Assembly: GCF_002954385.1 (NCBI RefSeq) | Contig: NZ_MQVY01000001.1 | Location: forward strand, 38,892 to 102,891 | DNA length: 64,000 nucleotides | Direction: 5' to 3' | Origin: Tenacibaculum sp. SG-28 | Lineage (GTDB): Bacteria; Bacteroidota; Bacteroidia; Flavobacteriales; Flavobacteriaceae | Shown: positions 48,196 to 58,357 of the stretch, piece after piece | Layout of the letters: each line of letters starts with the position of its first letter | Position numbering within the stretch: position 1 is the first letter of the stretch | Made by a program: the position numbers and the translations under genes | Notes under the pieces: model-generated | The model's input: the letters and a program-made list of their open reading frames with translations, nothing else | What the model was told of the DNA's origin: nothing | Database searches by the model: none

Positions 48196-49155
48196 ATGAA
48201 AAATATTTTACTTCTTGCAATGCTAATTTTTCTTTGTTTTTCTTGTGAAAAGAAGAAAAAAAATACGGCAATAGTTCCTGTATTTAGCCAAGATCTACAA
48301 TTGCAAAGATTTGACGTTGATTTTTATAAAAATCAAACCAAAAGTTTAATGGATTTAAAAAAACAATATCCATATCTATTTCCAAAGCAAATAGAGGATT
48401 CTGTCTGGGTAAATAAACGAGTAAATCCCGAAGAATTGGAATTGTTTGCGGAAACACAAAATTTATATGCAAATGATGTATTTTTGCAAAAAGAATTGGT
48501 CTCTTTGTTTGCGCATATTCAGTATTACTTCCCTAAGTTTTTGCCACCAAAAATTGTAACCTTACTTACTGATATAGACTACGATAGTAGAATTATATAC
48601 AACCAAGAACTTTTACTAATATCTTTAGATTGTTATTTGGGAGCTTCGCACGATTATTACTTTGATTATCCAGACTACATAAAACAAAATGCTACTAAAG
48701 AACACCTTATTGTGGACATAGCATCTACAATCATTACTAACCAGTATCCAGATTCTAGGGCTAGAACTTTTGTAGATAAAATGATTGATAAAGGGAAAAA
48801 AATGTACCTTTTAGAAAAGTATCTGCCAAATGTATCGACCCGTGAACTATTTGGATGTTCGGAGGAGAAATACCAGTGGGCAGTCGCAAATGAGGAGCAA
48901 ATTTGGAAGTATTTCATTGAAAAAGAGTTGTTGTTTGATACAGATAAAAATTTAGACCGTAGGTTTTTAGATGTTGCGCCATTTTCTAAATTTTACTTAG
49001 AAGAAGATCGCTTTTCCCCTGGGAGAATTGGAGTATGGGTTGGTTGGCAAATTGTTACCTCTTTTATGAAAAATAATGACGTATCTTTGCAGAAATTACT
49101 AACGACTAGTAATGATGTTGTTTTTAAAAAATCTTTATATAAACCAAAGCGATAA
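48196..49155 (+). CDS. gldB: Gliding motility lipoprotein GldB
   Basis: GldB is an essential gliding and T9SS-associated lipoprotein of flavobacteria. The 319 residues begin with a lipobox (LLLAMLIFLCFSC) and contain the family features LQRFDVDFY, YPYLFP, LLTDIDYDSRIIYN, YLGASHDYYFDYP, and the C-terminal RIGVWVGWQIVTSFMKNN. Its stop overlaps the gldC start by one base (TAATG). Confidence 0.94.
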   Translation: MKNILLLAMLIFLCFSCEKKKKNTAIVPVFSQDLQLQRFDVDFYKNQTKSLMDLKKQYPYLFPKQIEDSVWVNKRVNPEELELFAETQNLYANDVFLQKELVSLFAHIQYYFPKFLPPKIVTLLTDIDYDSRIIYNQELLLISLDCYLGASHDYYFDYPDYIKQNATKEHLIVDIASTIITNQYPDSRARTFVDKMIDKGKKMYLLEKYLPNVSTRELFGCSEEKYQWAVANEEQIWKYFIEKELLFDTDKNLDRRFLDVAPFSKFYLEEDRFSPGRIGVWVGWQIVTSFMKNNDVSLQKLLTTSNDVVFKKSLYKPKR

Positions 49156-49496
49156 TGGGTGTAGTACATAAATCAGAAATTACATTTACGGTAGAATTAG
49201 ACGAAAATAAAGTTCCAGAATACATAGCTTGGAATGCAGAAGATGGAGGCGTACACAATGAGCCCTCTAAAGCTATTATGTTATCGGTTTGGGACCATAA
49301 GAAAAAAGATACTTTGCGAATGGATTTATGGACCAAAGACATGCCTGTTGATGAAATGAAACAGTTTTTTCATCAAACTTTGGTCTCTATGGCAAATACG
49401 TTCGAAAGGGCAACCGACGATCAAAAAATGAGTGCGACCATGCGCGATTTTTGTGATTATTTTGCAGAGAAATTGGAGCTTATTAATAAAAACTAA
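49155..49496 (+). CDS. gldC: Gliding motility protein GldC
   Basis: A 113-residue cytoplasmic or membrane-associated protein whose gene always accompanies gldB. HKSEITFTVELDENKVPEYIAWNAEDGG, ALMLSVWDHKKKDTLRMDLWTKDMPVDEMK-like segments and FCDYFAEKLELI match GldC. Start is fixed by overlap with the gldB stop. A terminator follows, so gldBC is a closed two-gene unit. Confidence 0.94.
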   Translation: MGVVHKSEITFTVELDENKVPEYIAWNAEDGGVHNEPSKAIMLSVWDHKKKDTLRMDLWTKDMPVDEMKQFFHQTLVSMANTFERATDDQKMSATMRDFCDYFAEKLELINKN

Positions 49497-49501
49497 TTGG
49501 T

Positions 49502-49530
49502 AAAGCTATCTATGTACAGATAGCTTTTTT
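49502..49530 (+). terminator. Terminator of gldBC
   Basis: AAAGCTATCT, 6-nt loop, AGATAGCTTT, then TTT. Confidence 0.8.
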
Positions 49531-50655
49531 AATGTGTTTTTATGCGATGTAAGATGTGTTCATAATCGTTTTTGTTGTTTACAAAATCAAGATTTGAAAC
49601 ATCAATAACTAAAATATTTAGCTTTTCTTGCTGTGTTTGTATAAAGTTACTGTAGCCATCGTGAATTTGTTGTAAGTAGCTAGCCTCAATATTTTGTTCG
49701 TAAGTTCTCCCTCTTTTCTTAATGTTTTCAAGTAGTCGCTCAGTGTTTTGGTATAGGTAGACGTATAAGTCTGGTTTGGTAATTTCCTTGTACATTAAAT
49801 CAAACATTTTTCGGTAAATCGAATACTCGTCGTTTGCAAGGTGATTTGTGCAAAAATTAAAGACTTGAATATGTAGTAATCGGATATTAAAAAGTTTTTG
49901 AATAGGTCAAATTGTGCAAGGTCATCGGATAACTGCTGGTACCGGTCTGCTAAAAAACTCATCTCCAACGGAAATGCAAATCTTTCCTGATCTGCATAGA
50001 ACTTTGGTAAAAAGGGATTGTCAGCAAAACGTTCGAGTACTATCTTTGCGTTAAACTCATCTTCCATTAGTTTTGTTAAGGATGTCTTACCCGCCCCAAT
50101 ATTACCTTCAATTGCAATATAATTATACTTTTCAGTGATTGGAATTGGTCTTATGAGCTCCTCTTCTACTTTATGAATGCTGGTCTTGTCTTCGCAATTT
50201 TTTAAACAGTGGATTATTTTATTTTTTGATATGGGATGAATTTTATCAGCAGCTATATCCGCTAAAGGGATAAGTACAAATTTACGGTCTAAAATTTTTG
50301 GATGTGGTACAACCAGATCTTTTGAAAATATAATTTCATCATCAAATAAGAGAATATCGATATCTATACTTCTATCCGAATATTTCTTTGAATTACTTCT
50401 TGTTCTTCCTAGTTTTTTTTCAATTTTCAACAGACAGTTTAATAAAACTTCTGGTGGATGGTAGGTAGATACTTGTATACAGATATTGTAAAAATTAGCA
50501 CTTTGAAATCCCCAAGATTCCGTTTCATAGATATTTGAAATTTTTAAGATAGCTCCGGCTTTTTCTGCAATCAAGTCAATCGCATCTTGCAAATTTGATA
50601 GCTTATTTCCTTGGTTTGTTCCTAAGGAGAGGTATGTAATTCGTTGTATTTTCAT
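49529..50655 (-). CDS. folK: FolK (HPPK) fused to deoxynucleoside kinase, one frameshift
   Basis: Adding one base at the single G near 49837 (coding strand TTGCAAACG to TTGGCAAACG) joins two frames into 375 residues. The N-terminal half (1-160) is 6-hydroxymethyl-7,8-dihydropterin pyrophosphokinase of folate synthesis: YLSLGTNQGNKLSNLQDAI, ETESWGFQSANFYN, RSIDIDILLFDD, VVPHPKILDRKFVL. The C-terminal half (about 170-375) is a deoxynucleoside kinase: P-loop IEGNIGAGKTSLTK, DRY, KRGRTYEQNIE lid and PDLYVYLYQN. Such fusions occur in Bacteroidota. The break falls in the kinase half. A free-standing paralogous kinase is at 59083-59697. Confidence 0.88.
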
Positions 50656-50802
50656 TGTCGATACAAAGAAAAATAAAAAATATTACTCCGACTATGAATC
50701 GGGAATTTTTTATTGGTATAATGTTTTATTGGTTGCCGATGTGTAAATTAATTGTAAACCTCTATCGATAGTGATTGGTTCCTGTAGTGAATGTTGAAAA
50801 TA

Positions 50803-50831
50803 AAAAAGCTACCTGTGTTAGGTAGCTTTTC
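50803..50831 (-). terminator. Terminator of pnp
   Basis: On the minus strand AAAAGCTACCT, 5-nt loop, AGGTAGCTTTT, then TT, just after the pnp stop. Confidence 0.8.
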
Positions 50832-50851
50832 AAGTTTATTTTAACAAAAGA

Positions 50852-53074
50852 TTACGCTTCTTTTTTAGGTTGTCGTGGTTTTCTATCATCACGCCTTTGG
50901 TCTCTTCTGTTGTCTTTATTTCTATCGTTATTTCTCGGTTTAGAAACATAGCCTTCCGGTTTTGGTAATAACGCTTTTCTTGAAACTTTCTCTTTTCTAG
51001 TTTTTGGGTCGATACCAAAGTATTTTACTTCTAAGATATCTCCCATATTAACTACATCTGTTACGTTGTTCGTGCGCTCCCATGCTAGTTCACTTACGTG
51101 TAATAAAACTTCGTTCCCTGGTGCTTGTGTATATTCGACAACCGCTCCAAAGTCTAAAATTTTAATTACTTTAACCTCGTAGGTATTACCTCTCTCTGGT
51201 TTAAATAGCATTGATTCTATACGATCTATAACTTTATCGATACCTTCCTGACTAACTCCTAAGATTTCCACAATTCCCTCCTCAGTTACAGGGTCTTCAT
51301 TAATAACAATGGTAGTTTCCGTTTCTTTTTGAAGTTCTTGAATATGCTTCCCTCCAGGTCCAATGAAAGCTCCAATAAGTTCATTTGGAATAACTCTTGT
51401 TACCATTTTTGGAGCATGCGGTTTCACATCTGCTTGCGGACTTTCAATTGTGTCGGTTAATTTTTCCAAGATATGAAGTCTTCCATCCCTTGCTTGTTTA
51501 AGCGCTTTTACTAATATCTCGTACGAGAGTCCTTTGATTTTAATATCCATCTGGCAGGCAGTGATACCGTCTGCAGTTCCAGTCACTTTAAAATCCATGT
51601 CACCTAAGTGATCTTCATCTCCTAAAATATCCGATAAAACGGCAAAACGATCTCCATCAGTAATCAATCCCATGGCAATACCTGAAACTGGTTTTTTTAG
51701 CTGTACTCCAGCGTCCATAAGTGCCATCGTACCAGAACACACGGTAGCCATAGAAGAAGAACCATTTGATTCTAGTACTTCTGCTACCACTCTAACGGTA
51801 TATGGGCAATCTTCAGGAATCATTCCTTTTAGAGCTCTTTGCGCAAGATTTCCATGACCTATCTCACGTCTTGAAGTTCCGCGTAAAGGTCTTGCTTCTC
51901 CTGTTGAAAATGGTGGGAAATTATAGTGTAAATAGAATTTTTCTTCACCTTGAACCGTTGGAGAATCAATCATGTTAGCGTCTCTTGAGGTACCAAGAGT
52001 AACCGTTGCTAAAGCTTGTGTTTCTCCTCTTGTAAAGATAGAAGAACCATGTGTTTTAGGTAAATAATCAACCTCACACCATATTGGTCTAATATCCGTG
52101 GTAGTTCTACCATCTAAACGAAGGCCTTCACTCAAGGTTAGGTCTCTTACTGCTGCTTTATGGGCTTTAGAGAAATACTTCTTAATTAAATCTCCGTAGT
52201 CTTCAATTTCTTCCTCTGTAAATGTCGCTATAATAGCATCCTTTACTTCAGAAAAAGCTTGCCCTCTTTCTTGTTTTGAGGTACCTTTTTTTGCAATATC
52301 GTAGCATTTTTGATACGCCGCTTCATGTATTTTCTTGGCTAATTCTTCGTCTTCTCTCTCTCCTTCGTATTCTCTTGTTTCTTTTTTACCAACTGCTTCT
52401 GCTAGGGCAACTTGCGCAGCACATTGTACTTTAATAGCTTCGTGCGCGAATTTAATTGCATCCGCCATTTCTTCCTCAGAAACTTCGTCCATTTCTCCTT
52501 CCACCATGGCAACAGAATCTGCAGATGCTCCGATCATCATGTCAATATCTGCTTCTTCCAATTGTTTAAAACTCGGATTGATAATAAACTCACCGTTAAT
52601 TCTAGCAACACGAACCTCTGAAATAGGTGTTTCAAAAGGTATGTCTGATAATTGAATTGCGGTAGATGCTGCTAAACCGGCAAGTGCATCTGGCATTACA
52701 TTTTCATCATGAGACATTAATTGAATCATAACTTGTGTTTCCGCGTGATAATCTTTTGGGAATAGTGGTCGTAGTACACGATCTACTAGTCGCATGGTCA
52801 ATATTTCATCATTGCTTGGTCTTGCCTCACGCTTCATAAAGCCACCAGGGTAACGACCTGCAGCTGCAAATTTTTCTCTATAATCTACCGTTAGCGGTAA
52901 AAAGTCAATGTCTGGATTCGATGTTCTTGCAGATACAACTGTAGCAAGTAACATGGTGTCACCCATTCTAACAACAACAGAACCGTCTGCTTGTTTCGCT
53001 AATTTTCCAGTTTCTAATGTGATGGTTCTTCCATCTCCAAGATCTATAACTTGGCTAAATACTTTTGGAATCAT
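50852..53074 (-). CDS. pnp: Polyribonucleotide nucleotidyltransferase
   Basis: PNPase degrades RNA 3' to 5' by phosphorolysis. The 740 residues show two RNase PH cores (about 10-220, with [20 protein letters not shown]; and 325-540, with [20 protein letters not shown] and [16 protein letters not shown]), a helical linker, a KH domain (about 560-615, [18 protein letters not shown]), an S1 domain (about 625-695) and a basic, Arg/Asp-rich tail ([19 protein letters not shown]) that may bind RNA. It lies downstream of rpsO, the usual rpsO-pnp order, with a terminator between. Confidence 0.96.
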   Translation of the reverse strand: MIPKVFSQVIDLGDGRTITLETGKLAKQADGSVVVRMGDTMLLATVVSARTSNPDIDFLPLTVDYREKFAAAGRYPGGFMKREARPSNDEILTMRLVDRVLRPLFPKDYHAETQVMIQLMSHDENVMPDALAGLAASTAIQLSDIPFETPISEVRVARINGEFIINPSFKQLEEADIDMMIGASADSVAMVEGEMDEVSEEEMADAIKFAHEAIKVQCAAQVALAEAVGKKETREYEGEREDEELAKKIHEAAYQKCYDIAKKGTSKQERGQAFSEVKDAIIATFTEEEIEDYGDLIKKYFSKAHKAAVRDLTLSEGLRLDGRTTTDIRPIWCEVDYLPKTHGSSIFTRGETQALATVTLGTSRDANMIDSPTVQGEEKFYLHYNFPPFSTGEARPLRGTSRREIGHGNLAQRALKGMIPEDCPYTVRVVAEVLESNGSSSMATVCSGTMALMDAGVQLKKPVSGIAMGLITDGDRFAVLSDILGDEDHLGDMDFKVTGTADGITACQMDIKIKGLSYEILVKALKQARDGRLHILEKLTDTIESPQADVKPHAPKMVTRVIPNELIGAFIGPGGKHIQELQKETETTIVINEDPVTEEGIVEILGVSQEGIDKVIDRIESMLFKPERGNTYEVKVIKILDFGAVVEYTQAPGNEVLLHVSELAWERTNNVTDVVNMGDILEVKYFGIDPKTRKEKVSRKALLPKPEGYVSKPRNNDRNKDNRRDQRRDDRKPRQPKKEA

Positions 53075-53225
53075 AAAATGTTTTTTCTAATTTTCTGTAA
53101 TTCGTTTTGTGTTGTTGTGTTGTGTATGTTGTTGTTTCAATGGAAGTATATAAGCATACTTTGTATTTACATCTTTTGTAAAGAATGATGTAAAAATAAT
53201 GAATTTAATGTAATTATTTTAAAAT

Positions 53226-53258
53226 AAAAAAGAGGCAGGAATTTCCTGCCTCTTTTTT
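53226..53258. terminator. Terminator between rpsO and pnp
   Basis: AAAAAAGAGGCAGGAA (53226-53241) and TTCCTGCCTCTTTTTT (53243-53258): a 16-bp inverted repeat with T-tails on both strands. It is a few bases after the rpsO stop at 53268. Confidence 0.85.
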
Positions 53259-53267
53259 GTTAAGGAA

Positions 53268-53536
53268 TTATTTTCTAATACCTAGTTCTTTAATAATCGC
53301 ACGATATCTGCTGATATCTTTCTTCTTTAAATAGTCTAGTAACTTCTACGTTTACCTACCATTTTAACAAGCGAACGCTCCGTGTTAAAATCTTTACGAT
53401 TTTTCTTTAAGTGCTCTGTTAAGTGGTTTATTCTAAAAGTGAATAAGGCGATTTGTCCTTCTGCTGTCCCAGTATCGTTATTTCCTTTACCGTGTTTAGC
53501 AAAAATTTCTTGTTTTACTTCTTTTGTTAAATACAT
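53268..53536 (-). CDS. rpsO: 30S ribosomal protein S15, one frameshift
   Basis: S15 binds 16S rRNA early in small-subunit assembly. The frame stops after RSLVKMVGKRRSY, but one extra T at the TT run 53341-53342 (coding strand) gives GKRRSLLDYLKKKDISRYRA and ends at 53268 with ELGIRK. The repaired length is 89 residues, exactly the family norm. GNNDTGTAEGQIALFTFRINHLTEHL matches S15 throughout. A null mutation in this gene is not credible in a growing cell, so the break is most likely a sequence error. Confidence 0.94.
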
Positions 53537-53590
53537 GCCAATATTATTTAAATGATTATTATGTATACAATGCTATTTACATTGAAGGTG

Positions 53591-53598
53591 CAAATATA
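53591..53598 (-). promoter_or_regulatory. Candidate promoter of rpsO
   Basis: CAAATATA on the plus strand reads TATATTTG (TAnnTTTG) on the minus strand, followed by CACC, about 55 bp before the start codon. Confidence 0.45.
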
Positions 53599-53740
53599 CA
53601 ATGATTTTTTTTGTTGCTGCTGTTTTTGTTTAAAAAATATGCGAGGTTCGCTCGGTTTTACTTTTTAACATGTAGAATGAAAATTACCTTTTATAAAACT
53701 AGTTTCATTCCATATTTAAGGCGCTCTGTCTCTCGATGGT

Positions 53741-54598
53741 TTACGCTCTTATTGGTAAGTTTTGAATTAAGTCAATGTATAAGTTAATTTGCTTTTTTAG
53801 ATCTTTTCTCTCGTAAATACCATCTAAAAATCCATGCTCTAAAACGAATTCAGATCTTTGGAATCCTTTAGGTAAATCTTTTCCTGTAGTATCTTTTACT
53901 ACCCTAGGGCCTGCAAATGCAATTAACGCATTTGGTTCGGCTATATTTATATCTCCGAGCATCGCAAAGGAGGCAGTAGTTCCACCAGTAGTAGGGTCGG
54001 TACATAAAGAGATATACGGTATTTTAGCATCTGCAAGCTGTGCTAATTTTGCAGAGGTCTTTACCAATTGCATAAGAGATAAGGAAGCTTCCATCATACG
54101 AGCCCCTCCTGATTTTGACACCATTAAAAAAGGAATGTTATTTTTGATAGCGTAATCTATGGCACGAGCAATTTTCTCACCAACAACACTTCCCATTGAG
54201 CCTCCAATGAAAGCAAAGTCCATACAAGCAATAACGAGATCTTTTCCCATAGATTTACCTATGGCAGTGCGAACAGCATCTTTCAATCCTGTTTTTTCCT
54301 GTGCTTCTTTTAAGCGTTCTGGATATTTTTTAGTGTCTTCAAATTTTAGAGGATCCTTTGCAGATAACTTAGGGTTTAATTCCTCAAATTCATTATTATC
54401 AAAAAGTAATTCGAAATATTCTTTACTGCCAATACGAACATGATATCCATCTTCAGGACTAACATAAAGATTTTTCTTTAACTCTTCGGTATCGATAATT
54501 TTTCCACTAGGCGTTTTGTACCACAGGCCTTTTGGAGTGTCTTTTTTTTCTTCTGTTGGGGTATGAATACCCTTGTCTTTTCGTTTAAACCAAGCCAT
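53741..54598 (-). CDS. accD: Acetyl-CoA carboxylase carboxyltransferase subunit beta, zinc ribbon absent
   Basis: AccD forms malonyl-CoA with AccA in fatty-acid synthesis. The 285 residues have the carboxyltransferase core ([69 protein letters not shown]). The N-terminal zinc ribbon normally holds four Cys; here the aligned segment is [20 protein letters not shown] then [12 protein letters not shown], with no Cys in the first 60 residues. The fold may persist without metal. It is monocistronic or read with fbaA upstream. Confidence 0.94.
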   Translation of the reverse strand: MAWFKRKDKGIHTPTEEKKDTPKGLWYKTPSGKIIDTEELKKNLYVSPEDGYHVRIGSKEYFELLFDNNEFEELNPKLSAKDPLKFEDTKKYPERLKEAQEKTGLKDAVRTAIGKSMGKDLVIACMDFAFIGGSMGSVVGEKIARAIDYAIKNNIPFLMVSKSGGARMMEASLSLMQLVKTSAKLAQLADAKIPYISLCTDPTTGGTTASFAMLGDINIAEPNALIAFAGPRVVKDTTGKDLPKGFQRSEFVLEHGFLDGIYERKDLKKQINLYIDLIQNLPIRA

Positions 54599-54664
54599 AA
54601 TAAAATGCTTTTTTAGTTATCAGTATTTGGTTTTCTCTTTCACTGTTTTTTTGTGCGAAAACTA

Positions 54665-55723
54665 CTATAATGTATTTACATTGTTAAGATCCTCAAAAGC
54701 TTGCTTTAATCTACTTTTAAAGGTTTGCTCTCCTTCACGTAACCATTTTCTTGGATCGTAATATTTCTTGTTTGGAATATCATCTCCATCAGGATTACCG
54801 ATTTGAGACTGCAAATATGCAGATTTTTCCGTAATATAATCGCGAATTCCCTCTGTAAATGCATATTGCAAATCGGTATCTATATTCATTTTTATAACTC
54901 CGTAACCAATTGCCTCTCTTATTTCTTCCAAAGTAGACCCCGAACCACCGTGAAAAACGAAGTCTATTGTGTTTTCTGGAACATCGAATTTTTTAGAAAT
55001 AAATTCTTGTGAATTTTTTAAAATTTTAGGGGTTAATTTAACATTGCCAGGTTTGTAAACTCCATGTACATTTCCGAATGCAGCTGCTATAGTAAACTGA
55101 TCACTTACTTTTGATAATTCTTCATAAGCATAAGCGACCTCTTCTGGTTGTGTGTATAATTTTGAACTGTCTACATCGGTGTTATCAACTCCATCTTCTT
55201 CTCCTCCTGTAATTCCTAGTTCAATTTCTAAAGTCATTCCCATCTTGCTCATACGAGCAAGGTACTTCTTACAAATTTCTATATTTTCCTCAATAGGTTC
55301 TTCGCTCAAATCAATCATATGCGAACTGTATAAAGATTTACCAGTTTCTGCATAGAATTGTTCACTTGCATCTAATAAACCGTCTATCCAAGGAAGTAGT
55401 TTTTTAGCCGCATGATCGGTGTGTAGTATCACTGGTACTCCATAAGCCTCTGCTAATAAGTGAATATGTTTTGCCCCTGCTACAGCACCAGCAATAGCAG
55501 CCTTTTGGTTTTCATTTGATAAACCTTTACCAGCGTTAAATTGTGCTCCTCCGTTAGAAAATTGAATAATAACGGGTGCGTTTACTTCTTTTGCAGCCTC
55601 CAATACTGTGTTTATAGTGTTGGAACCTACTACATTCACCGCAGGTAATGCGAAACTTTTTTCTTTTGCTAATTTAAAAATCTCTTGAACTTCTTTACCA
55701 GTGGCAACTCCAGGCTTAATCAT
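54665..55723 (-). CDS. fbaA: Fructose-bisphosphate aldolase, class II
   Basis: A zinc-dependent aldolase of glycolysis and gluconeogenesis. I start at ATG 55723 (MIKPGVATGKEVQEIF), giving 352 residues. VPVILHTDHAAKKLLPWIDG carries the catalytic Asp and metal His; GITGGEEDGVDNTDVDSSKL, AAFGNVHGVYKPGNVKL and FVFHGGSGSTLEEI are the other class II signatures. It is of the long (class IIA) type. A TAGATTTG promoter box lies at 55764-55757. Confidence 0.95.
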   Translation of the reverse strand: MIKPGVATGKEVQEIFKLAKEKSFALPAVNVVGSNTINTVLEAAKEVNAPVIIQFSNGGAQFNAGKGLSNENQKAAIAGAVAGAKHIHLLAEAYGVPVILHTDHAAKKLLPWIDGLLDASEQFYAETGKSLYSSHMIDLSEEPIEENIEICKKYLARMSKMGMTLEIELGITGGEEDGVDNTDVDSSKLYTQPEEVAYAYEELSKVSDQFTIAAAFGNVHGVYKPGNVKLTPKILKNSQEFISKKFDVPENTIDFVFHGGSGSTLEEIREAIGYGVIKMNIDTDLQYAFTEGIRDYITEKSAYLQSQIGNPDGDDIPNKKYYDPRKWLREGEQTFKSRLKQAFEDLNNVNTL

Positions 55724-55756
55724 TTTGTGAAAATTATTTATAGTTGTTATCAAAAA

Positions 55757-55764
55757 CAAATCTA
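55757..55764 (-). promoter_or_regulatory. Candidate promoter of fbaA
   Basis: CAAATCTA on the plus strand reads TAGATTTG (TAnnTTTG) on the minus strand, about 35 bp before ATG 55723. Confidence 0.4.
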
Positions 55765-55810
55765 CACTTTTTTACTAAAGTAGGGTTAATTTTTTACGAT
55801 AACGTTTTTC

Positions 55811-58287
55811 TTAAAAAGGGTAATTAATACCTATATTAAGTATGGAATCAGAGAAGTTGAAACTCCTAAACCATCGATTCTCCACCTCATATGGTTCGTG
55901 CATTTTAAATGCCAAATCTAGTCTTAGAATTAAAAAACTTAGGTCATATCGCGCTCCAAAGCCAGTGCCAATGGCAATGTCTTTTAGAGAGGATAAGCCA
56001 TTAAAAGCATCTAAATCTCTATCTATTTCAGAGTTAGAGATATCCCAAATATTACCAACGTCTACAAATAAAGCGCCTTTAAAAGAGCCTAATATGTCAA
56101 ATCGATATTCCAAACTACTTAAAAATTTAAGACTCCCGATGTTGTATTCTAAACCCGAGGTCTTCTTCCTGGTCCTAGTTCATAGGTTCTCCATGCTCTT
56201 ATGTCGTTCGATCCTCCTGCAAAATAACTAACAGAAAACGGAATTTCAGAATTGTTGTAGTTAAAAATAGCACCGAGAAAAGTACGGTGTGCTAAAGTTG
56301 AATTTCCTCTTAAATTCCAATACTTTTTATATTCGATATCGGTTTTAAAATACTGGGCAAGCGGAATGTTTAAGATGGTTGTCTTACCTAAGTCATTTGT
56401 TTTATTCGATATAAGGCCTAAAATATTTCCTGAATTGGCGATTCGAAATTTAAAACTTGAAAATTCTTGGTCTTTAATGTTCTCTTGATTGTTGTAGGTA
56501 AAGCCATAGGCAATTTCAGGAATTAAAAAGTCTGAAGTGATAATATTTAGCCTTTCGTCTATGTTTAAAGCATCTACATAAGCATCTGGATTTGTTAGCC
56601 TAAATTCATCGCTGTCTTCTATTTCGGTTAAGATATCTTTAATGTCGTAGTATTCATCTGGGGTGTTTTCTGGGAAGACTAAATTCTCATCGTAGAGGTT
56701 AGCGATACTTTTAAGTTTTTCATATTCAGAGGCATAAACTAGAAAGTAATTTTCCACATTTAAATTTTTAATATACTGCCCGTTTATCAGTTCTAATTGA
56801 ATGGTTTTCTGTTTATTGAATTTCCATTTATAGTCAATTCCAAGATTTATATTCTGTCGGTCTAAACCGATGTTTTTTTGGATATTGATACCCGTGTAAA
56901 ATCTCGTTTTAGGAAACATTCGTTTCGGAACAAATTTATTTAACCCAAAAGGGGCAAGAAATCTTGGTACCTCCAGAGAAATGTCAGTTCCAAATTCCCA
57001 TCCAGGACCATTATTAGAGTTAAAATAAGAACCAAGTAAGGAAACCTGAAAAACTTCGGCTCCTTTAAAAGTATTCCGATTCGTGAGAGAAAATCTTCCT
57101 GAAATATCAAAATTCCTGATATTAGAACGAGATAATTCCGTGTCAAATCCTAGCGTGTATTTTTCTATTGGAGTTAAATATATGTTGGCTTCTAGCTCTT
57201 CGTCATTCAGTTCTGTAAAGCGGATAGCGGTAGACTTAAAATTGTTTAATCCTCTTAGGTGGGTTCTTGTTAAATCAACAAGCGTATCACTATAAATGGT
57301 ATTTGGCGAAATAAAAACAGATTGAGAAAGATATTTTGGGTTGTAACGAAGTTTTTGGTATGCTAAAAAATTTATGTCTTCGTAAGAAATAGAATCCGCA
57401 ATTGGTTTGTCTTTTCTACTGTAACTGTAATCACTATACACATTGATAGATTTAATTTTTTGAACTCTGTAGGGTTTTGCCGAGTAGATACCATTATTTT
57501 CTATTATTCTGTCGGATATAACAAGCTCTACATCTGTCTTTAAATCGGTAGTGTCTGCATAAAATGCAATACTTTCGTTCTTCGTAAAGTGATAGATTCC
57601 ATTGTTGCGGAATAATTTTGTTAACCTATCTGCTTCCTTGATAAAATTGGCATCATTGTATTGTTGTTTTGGTTTCAAATGCGTTTCTATCGTATTCAGT
57701 TTATAGATAGAGTCTAAAACAGGAGAATTGATTTCTCTATAAATAGAGTCGATAAATAAAGGATCTCCCTTATTAATGTTATAGGTAATAGTACCAGTCT
57801 TTTTTTCTATGGAATCGGTAGTAGCATTTATCGTAGCTCTGAAGTATCCTTGATTTTGAAAGTATGTTTTTAAATTCGCTACCGTTTTTTTTGTTTTTTT
57901 ATTGTCAATTATCACGGGTGCCTCTCCACTTTTAAGAAACCAATTGTTAATTCCTATAGACGATTTTGCAACAGAGATACTTTGTTTTTCAGAAAAAGCA
58001 TTTTTAAAAAACGCATATGTTTTTGGGTTTTTCTCTCCCCACTCACTTGGCGATTTTGGCCCGTCGGGGTCTCCTAAGTTGTAAAAGTTTAGTGCAAGTG
58101 GTATTCCAAATGCTTTTACATTTGGTCTTTGTAAGATTAATTCGTCAATATTTTTGTTTTTGTTTTTAACACTATCAATATATATGGTATTTTCTTTGAG
58201 TAAAAGCTCGTTCTCTTTAACGTATTTCACAGTGCTACATGAAAATAGCACTGACATTAAAACGAAATAGAAAGAAAGTTTTTTCAT
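55811..58287 (-). CDS. BamA/TamA-family outer-membrane lipoprotein (TamL-like), one frameshift
   Basis: An Omp85-family protein of 825 residues after repair. I start at ATG 58287 (MKKLSFYFVLMSVLFSCSTVKY), which gives a lipobox with Cys17; a lipidated TamA variant is called TamL in Bacteroidota. Several POTRA-like domains are followed by a barrel with AGGSNDIRAWRTYELGPGRRPRG (loop-6 motif). The frame ends there; one extra G at the run 56155-56157 (coding GGG to GGGG) restores PRGLEYNIGSLKFLSSLEYR and runs to 55811. It probably moves or inserts outer-membrane proteins or lipoproteins. No tamB is visible in the window. Confidence 0.82.
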
Positions 58288-58311
58288 TAACTTTACGCCA
58301 CGATTAATAAT

Positions 58312-58319
58312 CAAAAATA
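58312..58319 (-). promoter_or_regulatory. Candidate promoter of the TamL-like gene
   Basis: CAAAAATA on the plus strand reads TATTTTTG on the minus strand, about 25 bp before ATG 58287. Confidence 0.35.
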
Positions 58320-58357
58320 CATTTTTTTTGGTGTTAAAAGATAGTAAATATAAATTA

